Part shown: positions 26,022-33,429 of the stretch, piece by piece
Numbering within the stretch: the stretch's first letter is position 1
Layout: each line of letters begins with the position of its first letter
NCBI GenBank assembly: GCA_018268915.1
Contig: JAFDVQ010000011.1
Location: forward strand, 62,001 to 126,000
Length of the DNA: 64,000 bases
Direction: 5' to 3'
Source of the DNA: Acidobacteriota bacterium
GTDB lineage: Bacteria; Acidobacteriota; Terriglobia; Terriglobales; Acidobacteriaceae
The notes under the pieces: model-generated
Database searches by the model: none
Told to the model about the DNA's origin: nothing
Seen by the model: only the letters and a program-made list of their open reading frames with translations
Translations under genes and position numbers: made by a program

Positions 26022-27080
26022 ATGTACAAAGCAAAAGCATATGCGGCCGTTGGCGCGACGTCGCCACTGACGGCACACACAATCGAAAGGCGCGACCCAA
26101 AAGAGACCGACGTACAGATTGAGATTCTGTTTTGCGGAATCTGCCACTCGGATGTGCACCAGGCACGGAACGAGTGGAGCGGTGTGATGCCGACGGTTTA
26201 TCCATGCGTGCCGGGCCATGAGATCGTTGGTCGGGTGACGAAGGTCGGGTCGGCCGTGACGAAGTTCAAGGTGGGCGACCTCGCCGCGGTTGGATGTATG
26301 GTGGATTCGGACCGCACCTGCCCGGAATGCAAAGCTGGGCTCGAGCAGTTCTGCGCGAATCCAACCTTCACGTACAACTTCCCTGACGAGCATACAGGCA
26401 AAGTGACGTACGGCGGCTATTCAGACAGCATCGTCGTCGACGAGTACTTTGTGCTGCGGGTTCCGGAGAATCTGAATCTCGCCGGAGCGGCGCCCCTGCT
26501 TTGCGCGGGCATCACTACCTATTCGCCGATGAAGCACTGGGGCGTTACCAAGGGCAAGAAAGTAGGAGTTGTCGGACTTGGCGGGCTTGGGCATATGGGA
26601 GTCAAGTTTGCTCATGCTCTTGGCGCGCACACCGTGGTATTCACAACGTCAGAGAGCAAGAAGCAGGATGCGCTGCGTCTTGGTGCCGATGAAGTTGTGA
26701 TCTCGAAGAACGCCAACGAGATGAGCAAACATGCCGGGAGCTTCGACTTCATTCTTGATGCGGTGGCGGCAGAGCATGATCTGAACGCGTATATCAACTT
26801 GCTCGCACGAGACGGCAATCTCACGATGGTGGGAGCTCCTGAGACGCCTCTGCCGGTTGCAGTATTCGGGCTGCTGTTCCGACGCCGGAGTTTCTCCGGT
26901 TCACTGATTGGAGGAATCGCCGAGACGCAGGAGATGCTGGATTTCTGCGGCAAGAACAACATTACGTCTGATGTTGAAGTGATCCCGATTCAAAAGGTGA
27001 ATGAAGCATACGAGCGCGTTGTGAAGTCGGATGTGAAGTATCGGTTCTCGATCGACATGGCATCACTGAAGTCGGAGTAA
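26022..27080 (+). CDS. zinc-dependent NADP-type alcohol dehydrogenase (YahK/CAD-like)
   Basis: The 352-residue medium-chain dehydrogenase reduces aldehydes in the YahK/cinnamyl-alcohol branch. Catalytic zinc ligands are Cys41 (FCGICHSDVH), His66-Glu67 (PGHEIVG) and Cys161 (PLLCAGITTYSP). The cofactor loop is GLGGLGHMG (185-193). The structural zinc loop is odd: it reads VDSDRTCPECKAGLEQFC, so the first of four cysteines is Asp97, with Cys100, Cys103 and Cys111 kept. The ribosome site is GGAGAGAGG. It leads an operon with an aldo/keto reductase and a cupin, divergent from an AraC regulator, which suggests aldehyde detoxification. Confidence 0.9.
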   Translation: MYKAKAYAAVGATSPLTAHTIERRDPKETDVQIEILFCGICHSDVHQARNEWSGVMPTVYPCVPGHEIVGRVTKVGSAVTKFKVGDLAAVGCMVDSDRTCPECKAGLEQFCANPTFTYNFPDEHTGKVTYGGYSDSIVVDEYFVLRVPENLNLAGAAPLLCAGITTYSPMKHWGVTKGKKVGVVGLGGLGHMGVKFAHALGAHTVVFTTSESKKQDALRLGADEVVISKNANEMSKHAGSFDFILDAVAAEHDLNAYINLLARDGNLTMVGAPETPLPVAVFGLLFRRRSFSGSLIGGIAETQEMLDFCGKNNITSDVEVIPIQKVNEAYERVVKSDVKYRFSIDMASLKSE

Positions 27081-27154
27081 TTAATGGAGCCGATGCATCT
27101 TGCCATCGCGTGAGAGCATCGGTTCTTTTTTGCAGGAGAGGAAAACAGATCAAA

Positions 27155-28144
27155 ATGCAAAAGCGGAAGTTGGGGAAGAGTGGTTTAGAGGTGTCGGCTC
27201 TGGGCCTTGGTTGCATGGGGCTGAGCTACGGCTACGGGCCGGCAACAGAAAAGGAACAGGCGATCAAGCTGATTCGTTCGGCCTTTGAGCGGGGTGTGAC
27301 GTTCTTCGATACCGCGGAGGCGTATGGGCCTTACAAGAATGAAGAGCTGGTTGGCGAGGCACTCGCGCCGTTCCGCGATCAGGTTGTGATTGCGACGAAG
27401 TTTGGCTTCAGCTTTGATGAGAAGGGCGTCATCAATGGCACCAACAGCAAGCCAGAGCATGTTCGCGAGGTGGCAGAGGCTGCGTTGAAGCGGCTGAAGA
27501 CGGACGTGATCGATCTGTTGTACCAACATCGAGTGGATCCTGAGGTTCCTATCGAAGAGACTGCCGGCGCGGTGAAGGAGCTGATTGCAGAAGGCAAGGT
27601 CAGGCATTTCGGAATGTCGGAAGCGGGTGCGCAGACTATCCGGCGGGCACATGCTGTTCAGCCGGTTGCCGCGTTACAGAGTGAGTACTCGCTGTGGTGG
27701 CGCGAGCCGGAGGCGGAGATACTGCCGACGCTAGAGGAGCTTGGAATCGGGTTCGTTCCGTTCAGTCCGTTGGGAAAGGGATTTCTCACGGGCGCGATCG
27801 ATGCGAACACGCAGTTCGACAGCAAAGACTTTCGCAATGTCGTTCCGCGATTCAACGAGGAGAATCGAAAGGCGAATCAGTCTCTGGTGGATGTGCTGAG
27901 ACAGTTTGCCGAACGGAGGAATGTAACCCGGGCACAAATCGCACTGGCCTGGCTGCTGGCACAGAAGCCGTGGATCGTGCCGATTCCCGGCACGACGAAG
28001 CTGCATCGGCTGGAAGAGAATCTGGGAGCGGCTTCCGTGGAGTTGTCGAAAGACGATCTGGCGGAAATTGAGAACGCGGTCTCAGGCATCGAGGTACAGG
28101 GAGCGCGTTATCCTGCTCATCTGCAGAAGATGGTCGGACGCTGA
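27155..28144 (+). CDS. aldo/keto reductase
   Basis: From the ATG at 27155 (MQKRKLGKSGLEVSALGLG) the protein has 329 residues, the family norm. An in-frame start at 27110 adds 15 residues not seen in the family. The catalytic tetrad is Asp52, Tyr57, Lys82 and His125 in FFDTAEAYG, IATKFGF and LLYQHRVDP. NADPH-binding sequence near 265-300 (WLLAQKPWIVPIPGTTKLHRLEEN) is typical of YakC/AKR13-like enzymes. It lies 74 nt after the alcohol dehydrogenase gene and 12 nt before the cupin gene, in the AraC-linked operon. Confidence 0.9.
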   Translation: MQKRKLGKSGLEVSALGLGCMGLSYGYGPATEKEQAIKLIRSAFERGVTFFDTAEAYGPYKNEELVGEALAPFRDQVVIATKFGFSFDEKGVINGTNSKPEHVREVAEAALKRLKTDVIDLLYQHRVDPEVPIEETAGAVKELIAEGKVRHFGMSEAGAQTIRRAHAVQPVAALQSEYSLWWREPEAEILPTLEELGIGFVPFSPLGKGFLTGAIDANTQFDSKDFRNVVPRFNEENRKANQSLVDVLRQFAERRNVTRAQIALAWLLAQKPWIVPIPGTTKLHRLEENLGAASVELSKDDLAEIENAVSGIEVQGARYPAHLQKMVGR

Positions 28145-28156
28145 GAGGGAGAAGCG

Positions 28157-28558
28157 ATGGAGATCAAGCGGGCGGGATCGCAGGCGTCGGGGAAAGGGCC
28201 GGCGGATTGGTTCACGGGAACAGTTCGGATTGATCCGCTGTTTATGGCACCCGATCCAGCGCTGGTGGCGGGAGCGCTGGTGACGTTTGAGCCTGGAGCG
28301 CGAACTGCGTGGCACACGCATCCGCTGGGGCAGACGTTGATTGTGACTTCAGGGTTTGGTCGCGCGCAGAAGTGGGGCGGGCCGGTCGAGGAGATTCGTC
28401 CGGGAGACGTTGTGTGGTTTGCGCCGGGAGAGAAGCATTGGCACGGTGCAGGCCCGACGACGGCGGTGAGCCACATTGCGATTCAGGAGAGGGTTGATGG
28501 GAAGACCGTCGACTGGCTGGAGCATGTGACGGAAGAACAGTATGGAAGCAATGAGTAG
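28157..28558 (+). CDS. cupin domain protein
   Basis: The 133-residue single-domain cupin has motif 1 in ARTAWHTHPLGQTLIVTSG (about 49-67, two His plus Gln) and motif 2 in IRPGDVVWFAPGEKHWHGA (about 81-99). It belongs to the carboxymuconolactone-decarboxylase-like cupins often found with AraC-controlled reductases. It likely binds a divalent metal; the reaction is unknown. It is the last gene of the operon, 12 nt after the aldo/keto reductase. Confidence 0.87.
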   Translation: MEIKRAGSQASGKGPADWFTGTVRIDPLFMAPDPALVAGALVTFEPGARTAWHTHPLGQTLIVTSGFGRAQKWGGPVEEIRPGDVVWFAPGEKHWHGAGPTTAVSHIAIQERVDGKTVDWLEHVTEEQYGSNE

Positions 28559-28585
28559 CTAGAAGTGAATAGTTGCTTTACGCGT

Positions 28586-28617
28586 CCCAGGTCTCAGAAT
28601 CGAGACCTGGGGCACCC
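28586..28617. repeat. extragenic hairpin, family A (GCACCC tail)
   Basis: CCCAGGTCTC - AGAATC - GAGACCTGGG, followed by GCACCC. It has a perfect 10-bp stem and lies between convergent genes, where it may also act in termination. Two other copies (45028 and 49677) keep the loop and tail but differ in stem bases with pairing preserved. Confidence 0.8.
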
Positions 28618-28622
28618 CTGCG

Positions 28623-29579
28623 CTAGAGATGGATGGCGTCGTGCTCGGAGGGGAGCGGGACTGAATCTTCCTCGGAATCGCGGAGGGTCATCACGGGGCA
28701 GCGGGCGTGAGCGAGCACTCGATAGACGGTGCGGTCGTGCGTGAGGCTGTGTACTGCTGAGCGCGAGGTTGAGCCGAGAACGATGAGGCTCGCTTTGAGA
28801 TCGACGGAAGCGGCGAGGATCTCGATGGCCGGGTGACCGTGAGCGATTCGTGTTTCAACCGTGGTGCAGCAGAGCTCGTTTGCTCCGGTTTCGGCGGCGA
28901 GGATTTGCAGTTCTCGCAGAGCGGTCGAGTCGAGGCCGGTAGGCAGGTGGTCGCGACGCATTTCGTCGAGGGGCGGGAGCACGTGCATAAGCACGAGGCG
29001 AGCCTGGTGTGCGGCAGCGATTTCACAGGCAAGCGCTGCGCTCGGGCATGAGGTCTCTCTTAGCGTGGTGGCGTGCAGTACGACTCTTTGGGAGCCGGTG
29101 CCGCTGGCCGCCTCGAGATGAGCCTCTGGACCCACGGTAATGACCGGGAGGTTTACCGAGCGCAGCACTTGTTCTGCTACAGAGCCGAGGAGCAGCTTGC
29201 TTACCTTGCTCCGGCTCCGAGTCCCGAGAAGGATGCGGTCCGCTTTGAATTGACGGGCTCCTGCGATGATCTGTTGTGCGGGATGCCCTTCGCGCACTAC
29301 GGCATCACAGTGTATGTCCTGAGAGCGTGCCATTGACCGCCAGGGTTCGAGTGTCTTGATGGCGAAGTCGATTGCGGCGGCCGGATCGTAGTAGGGCATT
29401 CCAACCGGATCAGCGGAGATTCCGGCACCTGCGCCGAGTACATGTAGAAGAATGACTCTCGCACCAGACTGGTGCGCCTGATGAAGCGCAAATGGCATTA
29501 GCCGGTCCAGGTCGCCGAGGTCGGTCGCGACGAGGATGACGGAGGGACGGGCCCATCGGCTTGGTCCCCGATCCGGCAT
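28623..29579 (-). CDS. tandem universal stress protein
   Basis: From the ATG at 29579, with GAGGTGG upstream, the protein has 318 residues. The frame is open to a GTG at 29642, but the extra part is not USP-like. It holds two UspA domains (about 12-150 and 165-305). ATP-type motifs are GTRSRSKVSKLLLGSVAEQV in the first and GSTSRSAVHSLTHDRTVYRV in the second, the latter lacking the terminal GS. A TGTGA-N6-TCACG palindrome lies about 78 nt upstream. This makes it a likely regulon partner of the universal stress gene at 22.3 kb. Confidence 0.87.
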   Translation of the reverse strand: MPDRGPSRWARPSVILVATDLGDLDRLMPFALHQAHQSGARVILLHVLGAGAGISADPVGMPYYDPAAAIDFAIKTLEPWRSMARSQDIHCDAVVREGHPAQQIIAGARQFKADRILLGTRSRSKVSKLLLGSVAEQVLRSVNLPVITVGPEAHLEAASGTGSQRVVLHATTLRETSCPSAALACEIAAAHQARLVLMHVLPPLDEMRRDHLPTGLDSTALRELQILAAETGANELCCTTVETRIAHGHPAIEILAASVDLKASLIVLGSTSRSAVHSLTHDRTVYRVLAHARCPVMTLRDSEEDSVPLPSEHDAIHL

Positions 29580-29649
29580 GATTGCCACCTCTACGCGAAG
29601 AGGGTCGCACTTGCGGGCGCAGTGTGATGTGCCATGGCGCACGGGGATT

Positions 29650-29665
29650 TGTGAGATGGATCACG
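29650..29665. promoter_or_regulatory. CRP/FNR-family operator, TGTGA-N6-TCACG
   Basis: TGTGAGATGGATCACG differs from the ideal TGTGA-N6-TCACA palindrome at one outer base. It is centred about 78 nt upstream of the minus-strand universal stress gene start, matching the perfect site before the gene at 22.3 kb. Confidence 0.55.
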
Positions 29666-29670
29666 AGAAA

Positions 29671-29722
29671 CAGGGGACGAGGGAACGGTGATGCAGGGAA
29701 CGAGGGAACAAGGGAACGAGAG
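29671..29722. repeat. G-rich heptamer-like repeat
   Basis: Imperfect repetition of GGGAACGA/GGGAACA units on the plus strand. It is related to the longer arrays at 30.5, 46.3 and 51.4 kb. Confidence 0.6.
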
Positions 29723-29945
29723 GCCGCGGTGTTTCTGGGCAGGGATCGGGGCTGGGATGTGGTGATTGATGTTTGTTCGGCGATGGATTGTTGGTTTTTA
29801 GCCCTGGACTGGTTGGTGAATGTTGAATTTGATGTCCCGTCTTGTGCCCTCGATTTTTTCCTTCGTTTTCTTTTTCCCCTGTTTTTTGTAGTTAATACAT
29901 GCTGCGGGAGTTACGCAGCGGGATCTGGGGCGTTTTGACTGCGGA

Positions 29946-30467
29946 CTACTGGCCGTTGGCCTTTTGGCTCTGCTGAAGCTCGTGGCTCTGGGCGAGCAGT
30001 TCGCGCAGGAGACGGGCCGTCTCCGGGTCTTCGTCGAGGGATGCAGGGTTTGAATGGGCGGGGTTGAAGACGCTTGATTGGCTCGAGTGGTGGTGCTGAT
30101 TGCTGGAGGCGGCGAGAGCCACGGGGGTGGGCTCGAGGTTGTCGATTGTCAGGAGATGGGAGAGGCCGGCTTCGGCGATTTCGGTGATGAGGCGGTTGGC
30201 CAGTCTTATGGCGGACATGAGCGTCTCGGCGACGGAGCGCTTGATGCGGCCCTCGGCCAGGGCGTGGACGACGACGTTGATGGCAGCGAGGATCGACGGC
30301 TTGTCGATGAGGGGCGGGAGCGCTAGCGGTTCCATCTCGGCGGACTTTTCTTTTGCGGGTTTGGAGGTGCGTTGCTGGTGGTGATGGCGGCAGAAGCGAG
30401 AGCCGTGGATTGCGGGTGAGTTGCAGCGTTGTCCGTTATCGAGGGATTGGTAGCATCGAGGCGCCAT
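29946..30467 (-). CDS. small protein with N-terminal Cys/His motif, unknown function
   Basis: The 173-residue protein starts MAPRCYQSLDNGQRCNSPAI. It then reads HGSRFCRHHHQQR, giving Cys5, Cys15, Cys26 and a His cluster at 29-31 that could bind zinc. A helical middle (about 55-110) reads AINVVVHALAEGRIKRSVAE, then TLMSAIRLANRLITEI. The tail is low in complexity and rich in Gln, Ser and His. Proteins with this layout recur in Acidobacteriota but have no named function that I know. A strong ribosome site (AAGGAG, 7 nt) precedes the ATG. The zinc-like motif hints at nucleic-acid or protein binding; that is inference. Confidence 0.7.
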   Translation of the reverse strand: MAPRCYQSLDNGQRCNSPAIHGSRFCRHHHQQRTSKPAKEKSAEMEPLALPPLIDKPSILAAINVVVHALAEGRIKRSVAETLMSAIRLANRLITEIAEAGLSHLLTIDNLEPTPVALAASSNQHHHSSQSSVFNPAHSNPASLDEDPETARLLRELLAQSHELQQSQKANGQ

Positions 30468-30791
30468 GGGTTTCTCCTTGTGTTCAGTGATCAGTGGTCA
30501 GGGATCAGTGATCAGGGATCAGTGGTCAGTGGTCAGGGCACGACTGAGTTCGTTGATTGGTGAAACGGGCGAGCGTGTGCTATCGCGCACGTTTGCGGCG
30601 TTAGTTTCTGGTGCGTTTGCGGTGATTTTGATTCAGATTTGACTGCAATTCCATTGTGCGCAGAAAAGGGGAAATAACTTGCAAAATGGGCGCAGGGAAT
30701 TTTGTGAATGGAATCAGAGGCTTGCAGGGAGTGAAGGAAGAGCAGGAATTGACTTTGACGACGCAGGCGGGTTGTGGAGTGAGAAAGGCGT
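30468..30791. other. intergenic region with heptamer repeats
   Basis: No gene is seen. About 30483-30538 is a short array of GGTCAGT/GGATCAGT units. The remainder is unremarkable. Confidence 0.45.
30483..30538. repeat. GATCAGTG/GGTCAGT short tandem repeat
   Basis: Alternating GATCAGTG, GGTCAGGGATCAGT and GGTCAGT units, 7-8 nt each, directly upstream of the Cys/His protein gene start. It is a variant of the GGG-N4 heptamer arrays elsewhere in the window. Confidence 0.7.
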
Positions 30792-30995
30792 CTACTCGAT
30801 GCTGTCAGCGGGTTCTGCGGCCAAGGGGAGAGAGACTATTCTGACGCGATTGATGCAGGTCTCCCATTCGACGAGGGTGCATTGTTCTCTTCTGCACCCG
30901 AATTCGCAGTGGGCGATCTCATCGGGAACGACGTCGACCAGGTAACGCTTGAGCCAGCGTCCAAGGCGGATGAATGCACTTTGAGGCTCAAACAT
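30792..30995 (-). CDS. small cysteine-rich protein, unknown function
   Basis: The ATG at 30995 has GGAG 8 nt upstream. The 67-residue product reads MFEPQSAFIRLGRWLKRYL and then VVPDEIAHCEFGCRREQC, TLVEWETCINRVR. The four cysteines in C-x3-C-x4-C-x7-C with conserved-looking acidic and aromatic spacing suggest a small metal-binding protein. I recall similar CEF/YxCR..QC peptides in other soil bacteria but no named family. The frame extends upstream to 31094 without a ribosome site. No signal peptide is present. Confidence 0.6.
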   Translation of the reverse strand: MFEPQSAFIRLGRWLKRYLVDVVPDEIAHCEFGCRREQCTLVEWETCINRVRIVSLPLAAEPADSIE

Positions 30996-31196
30996 CCGGC
31001 CTGCTCCGTTCAAAGCGTTGTGCTGAATGCAGGGTGGCTCAGCGCGGCGTGAGATGGAAGTGATGGCCGACACGCTTGTGACGGACATGACCAAGCTGTT
31101 GTCGTTAGAGAACGCAGCCTGAGCCTATAATTGCTGGCCGTCAAGATAAACAGCTGCAAGTTGCCTCTCTCCGACAGCTGCGAGTGGAGGATTGCC

Positions 31197-31625
31197 ATGA
31201 ACCGATCGATGCTGCATTCTTCGATTCTAGTTTTTATGCTCTGCAACTTCTCGACGGATTGCGTGCGCGCACAGCAGGGTGTCAGTGCAAGTCCGGGGAA
31301 CACGGCAGACCAGGCAGCGCGAGCGAAGGAGATCTACAGGCGGGATTGCCTTGTCTGTCACGGAGCGAACGGAGATGGCAAGACCGACATTCTGAGAGAC
31401 CGCGAGCTGAACCTGCCGGACTGGACGGATCGGCGAGTGCTGATAGGGCGCGTGGATCAACAGTTGTTCAACGTGATCCGGTTTGGACGTGGGAAGATGC
31501 CGGCGGAGAGCGCTGGGCGCGCGGACGATGGCGAGGTGCGCGGATTGATTCGCTATATTCGGACGTTGTCGCGGGATGAAGCGCGGGCAACGCCTGAGCC
31601 GGGAAGAGCGGCCTCAAAGAAGTGA
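31197..31625 (+). CDS. exported class I cytochrome c
   Basis: The ATG at 31197 has GGAGG 6 nt upstream. The 142-residue protein has a signal peptide (about 1-25) and one heme c site CLVCH (Cys51, Cys54, His55) with the axial ligand Met101 in GRGKMPA. GANGDGKTDILRDRELNLPDW after the heme site and the final helix EVRGLIRYIRTLS fit the cbb3-oxidase CcoP-like cytochrome c fold. It is periplasmic and could donate electrons to an unidentified oxidase or dehydrogenase; no partner gene is adjacent. Confidence 0.85.
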   Translation: MNRSMLHSSILVFMLCNFSTDCVRAQQGVSASPGNTADQAARAKEIYRRDCLVCHGANGDGKTDILRDRELNLPDWTDRRVLIGRVDQQLFNVIRFGRGKMPAESAGRADDGEVRGLIRYIRTLSRDEARATPEPGRAASKK

Positions 31626-31645
31626 GTGTGACCGCATTGATGTAT

Positions 31646-31676
31646 CCCGCCCAAGCAGAGCTTGGACGGGGCACCC
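31646..31676. repeat. extragenic hairpin, family B (GCACCC tail), single copy
   Basis: CCCGCCCAAGC - AGA - GCTTGGACGGG, followed by GCACCC. The three copies at 44.2-44.4 kb have CCCA/TGGG where this has CCCG/CGGG, a compensatory change. It lies 20 nt after the cytochrome c stop. Confidence 0.75.
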
Positions 31677-31835
31677 TCAATTTCTGCGGGACTTGACTCT
31701 CATTACGTAAATCGGAGATACACTTCCGGAATCATTGACCACTAAAATCTCGCGTGTCGTTTGTTGAAGAGATTGACATAAAACGATTTCCTCTTCTCGG
31801 CATACCCGCCCAACGCGTAGACAATAAGAGCTGGT

Positions 31836-33257
31836 ATGCCCAGCTCTCCTCTTCCGCAACCCCTGGCCAAACTCGCCGACAATCCGCGCATTCTGATCCG
31901 CCGCGATGGCCCGCCTCGCCCTGAGGGGAAATGTGTCGTCTACTGGATGCAAAGGGCAATGCGCATCCACGAGAACCCCGCGCTCGATGTCGCTATCGAT
32001 ATTGCGAACACGCTCAACCTTCCGGTGGTGGTGTACTTCTCCGTCATTCCCAACTATCCCAATGCCAACCTGCGCCACTATCACTTCATGCAGCAGGCGC
32101 TGCGTGATGTTGAAGCCGATGCCGCGGAGAAGGGAGTCGGCTTTATTCTGCGCCGGCATCCTGACAACTCTCTGGAGAAGTTCCTCGAGGAGGTGCAGGC
32201 CTCCATTCTTATTGGAGATGAGAACCCGTGCCGCGAACCGGAACGCTGGCGGCAGGCACTTTCGCGCAAGCTCAAGCTGCCCTACTGGACCGTGGATGCC
32301 GATGTAGTTGTTCCGTCCGCGGTGTTCGGACGCGACTGGTTTCTGCTGCAGCACATGCGACCGCATCTGAAGGCAGCGCTGCCGAAGTTCCTGGTTGCGA
32401 CGACGAGCCCAAAGCCGCAGCATCCCTGGCGCAGACCGAAGTCGCTTGCCAGCTGTTCGCTCCACGACGACATTACTGCCGGCTACAAAGCACTCGACCG
32501 CTCCATCGGCCCCGTTGACAGCTTTACCGGCGGAACCCATGCGGCCCTGAAGCACCTTCGCGACTTCATCGCGCACGGCCTGAAGGACTACGACGAGAAG
32601 CGCAACCACCCGGAGGTTCACGGAACCAGCCGCCTCTCGCCTTATCTTCACTTCGGCAACATCGGGCCGCTTACCATTGCACTCGCCGTCGAACAGGCGT
32701 GCGCGAAGGGCAAAGCGCCGCGCGCCGTGTGCGATCGCTTTCTCGAGCAGGTGATCGCATGGCGCGAGTTGTCTGTGCTGTTCGTGAAGTACAACCCAAA
32801 CTATGACAACTGGGAGTGCGCCGAGCCCTGGGCGCGCCAGACTCTGGTAGAGCATGCCGCCGACAAGCGACCTTATCGCTACACCTTCGACCAATTGGAA
32901 CGCGCCGAGACTCACGATGATTTATGGAACGCGTCGCAGCGCCAGATGGTGACGCAGGGGTGGATGCACAACTACATGCGCATGTACTGGGCCAAGATGA
33001 TTCTCGAGTGGGCGCCGGATCCAGCGCGTGCGTACGAGTGGGCTGTCATCCTCAACGACCGCTACGAACTCGATGGCCGCGATCCGAACGGATATGCCGG
33101 AGTTGCGTGGGCGGTCGTGGGCAAGCACGACCGCCCCTGGTTCAACCGCCCGATATTCGGCCTGGTGCGGCCAATGTCCGGCGCTTCAACGGCGAAGAAG
33201 TTCGACTCGAAAACATACATCGCTCAGAATGCCGGCGGCAAAAGCAGCTTGATCTGA
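31836..33257 (+). CDS. phrB: class II CPD photolyase
   Basis: The 473-residue flavoprotein repairs cyclobutane pyrimidine dimers with light. Class II features are VVYWMQRAMRIHENPALDVAI near the N-terminus in place of the class I pattern, RLSPYLHFGNIGPL (about 268-281) in the FAD domain, and MHNYMRMYWAKMILEWAPDP (about 370-389). The last reads NDRYELDGRDPNGYAGVAWAVVGKHDRPW, a strong family signature. The N-terminal half is a Rossmann domain that could carry an antenna. It is monocistronic. Surface-exposed soil bacteria commonly keep it for UV repair. Confidence 0.92.
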   Translation: MPSSPLPQPLAKLADNPRILIRRDGPPRPEGKCVVYWMQRAMRIHENPALDVAIDIANTLNLPVVVYFSVIPNYPNANLRHYHFMQQALRDVEADAAEKGVGFILRRHPDNSLEKFLEEVQASILIGDENPCREPERWRQALSRKLKLPYWTVDADVVVPSAVFGRDWFLLQHMRPHLKAALPKFLVATTSPKPQHPWRRPKSLASCSLHDDITAGYKALDRSIGPVDSFTGGTHAALKHLRDFIAHGLKDYDEKRNHPEVHGTSRLSPYLHFGNIGPLTIALAVEQACAKGKAPRAVCDRFLEQVIAWRELSVLFVKYNPNYDNWECAEPWARQTLVEHAADKRPYRYTFDQLERAETHDDLWNASQRQMVTQGWMHNYMRMYWAKMILEWAPDPARAYEWAVILNDRYELDGRDPNGYAGVAWAVVGKHDRPWFNRPIFGLVRPMSGASTAKKFDSKTYIAQNAGGKSSLI

Positions 33258-33429
33258 AGCAAGTCCGTTTCACAGCGCTATGTAGCCGTCATCACATCTC
33301 TCGAATGCACGCAGCGCCCTAGAATGGGACGCAACATCAATCCCTGAGAGCTGCATAATCCGCGCTAGCCGATCGCATTGAGATCGGCATAGATTCCCCC
33401 GGACGATCAGTGTGGGAGCCTGTGAGCGC

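Larger units (their letters stand above)
29580..29945. other. intergenic region with regulatory palindrome and G-rich repeats
   Basis: No gene is seen. From left to right it holds the universal stress promoter region with a CRP/FNR-type palindrome, a short G-rich 7-nt repeat (listed separately), and a T-rich stretch at about 29840-29895 with no recognisable function. Confidence 0.45.

Noticed and set aside
31677..32915. Minus-strand open frame of 412 codons
   Set aside because: It lies opposite the class II photolyase and has no domain or ribosome site of its own.
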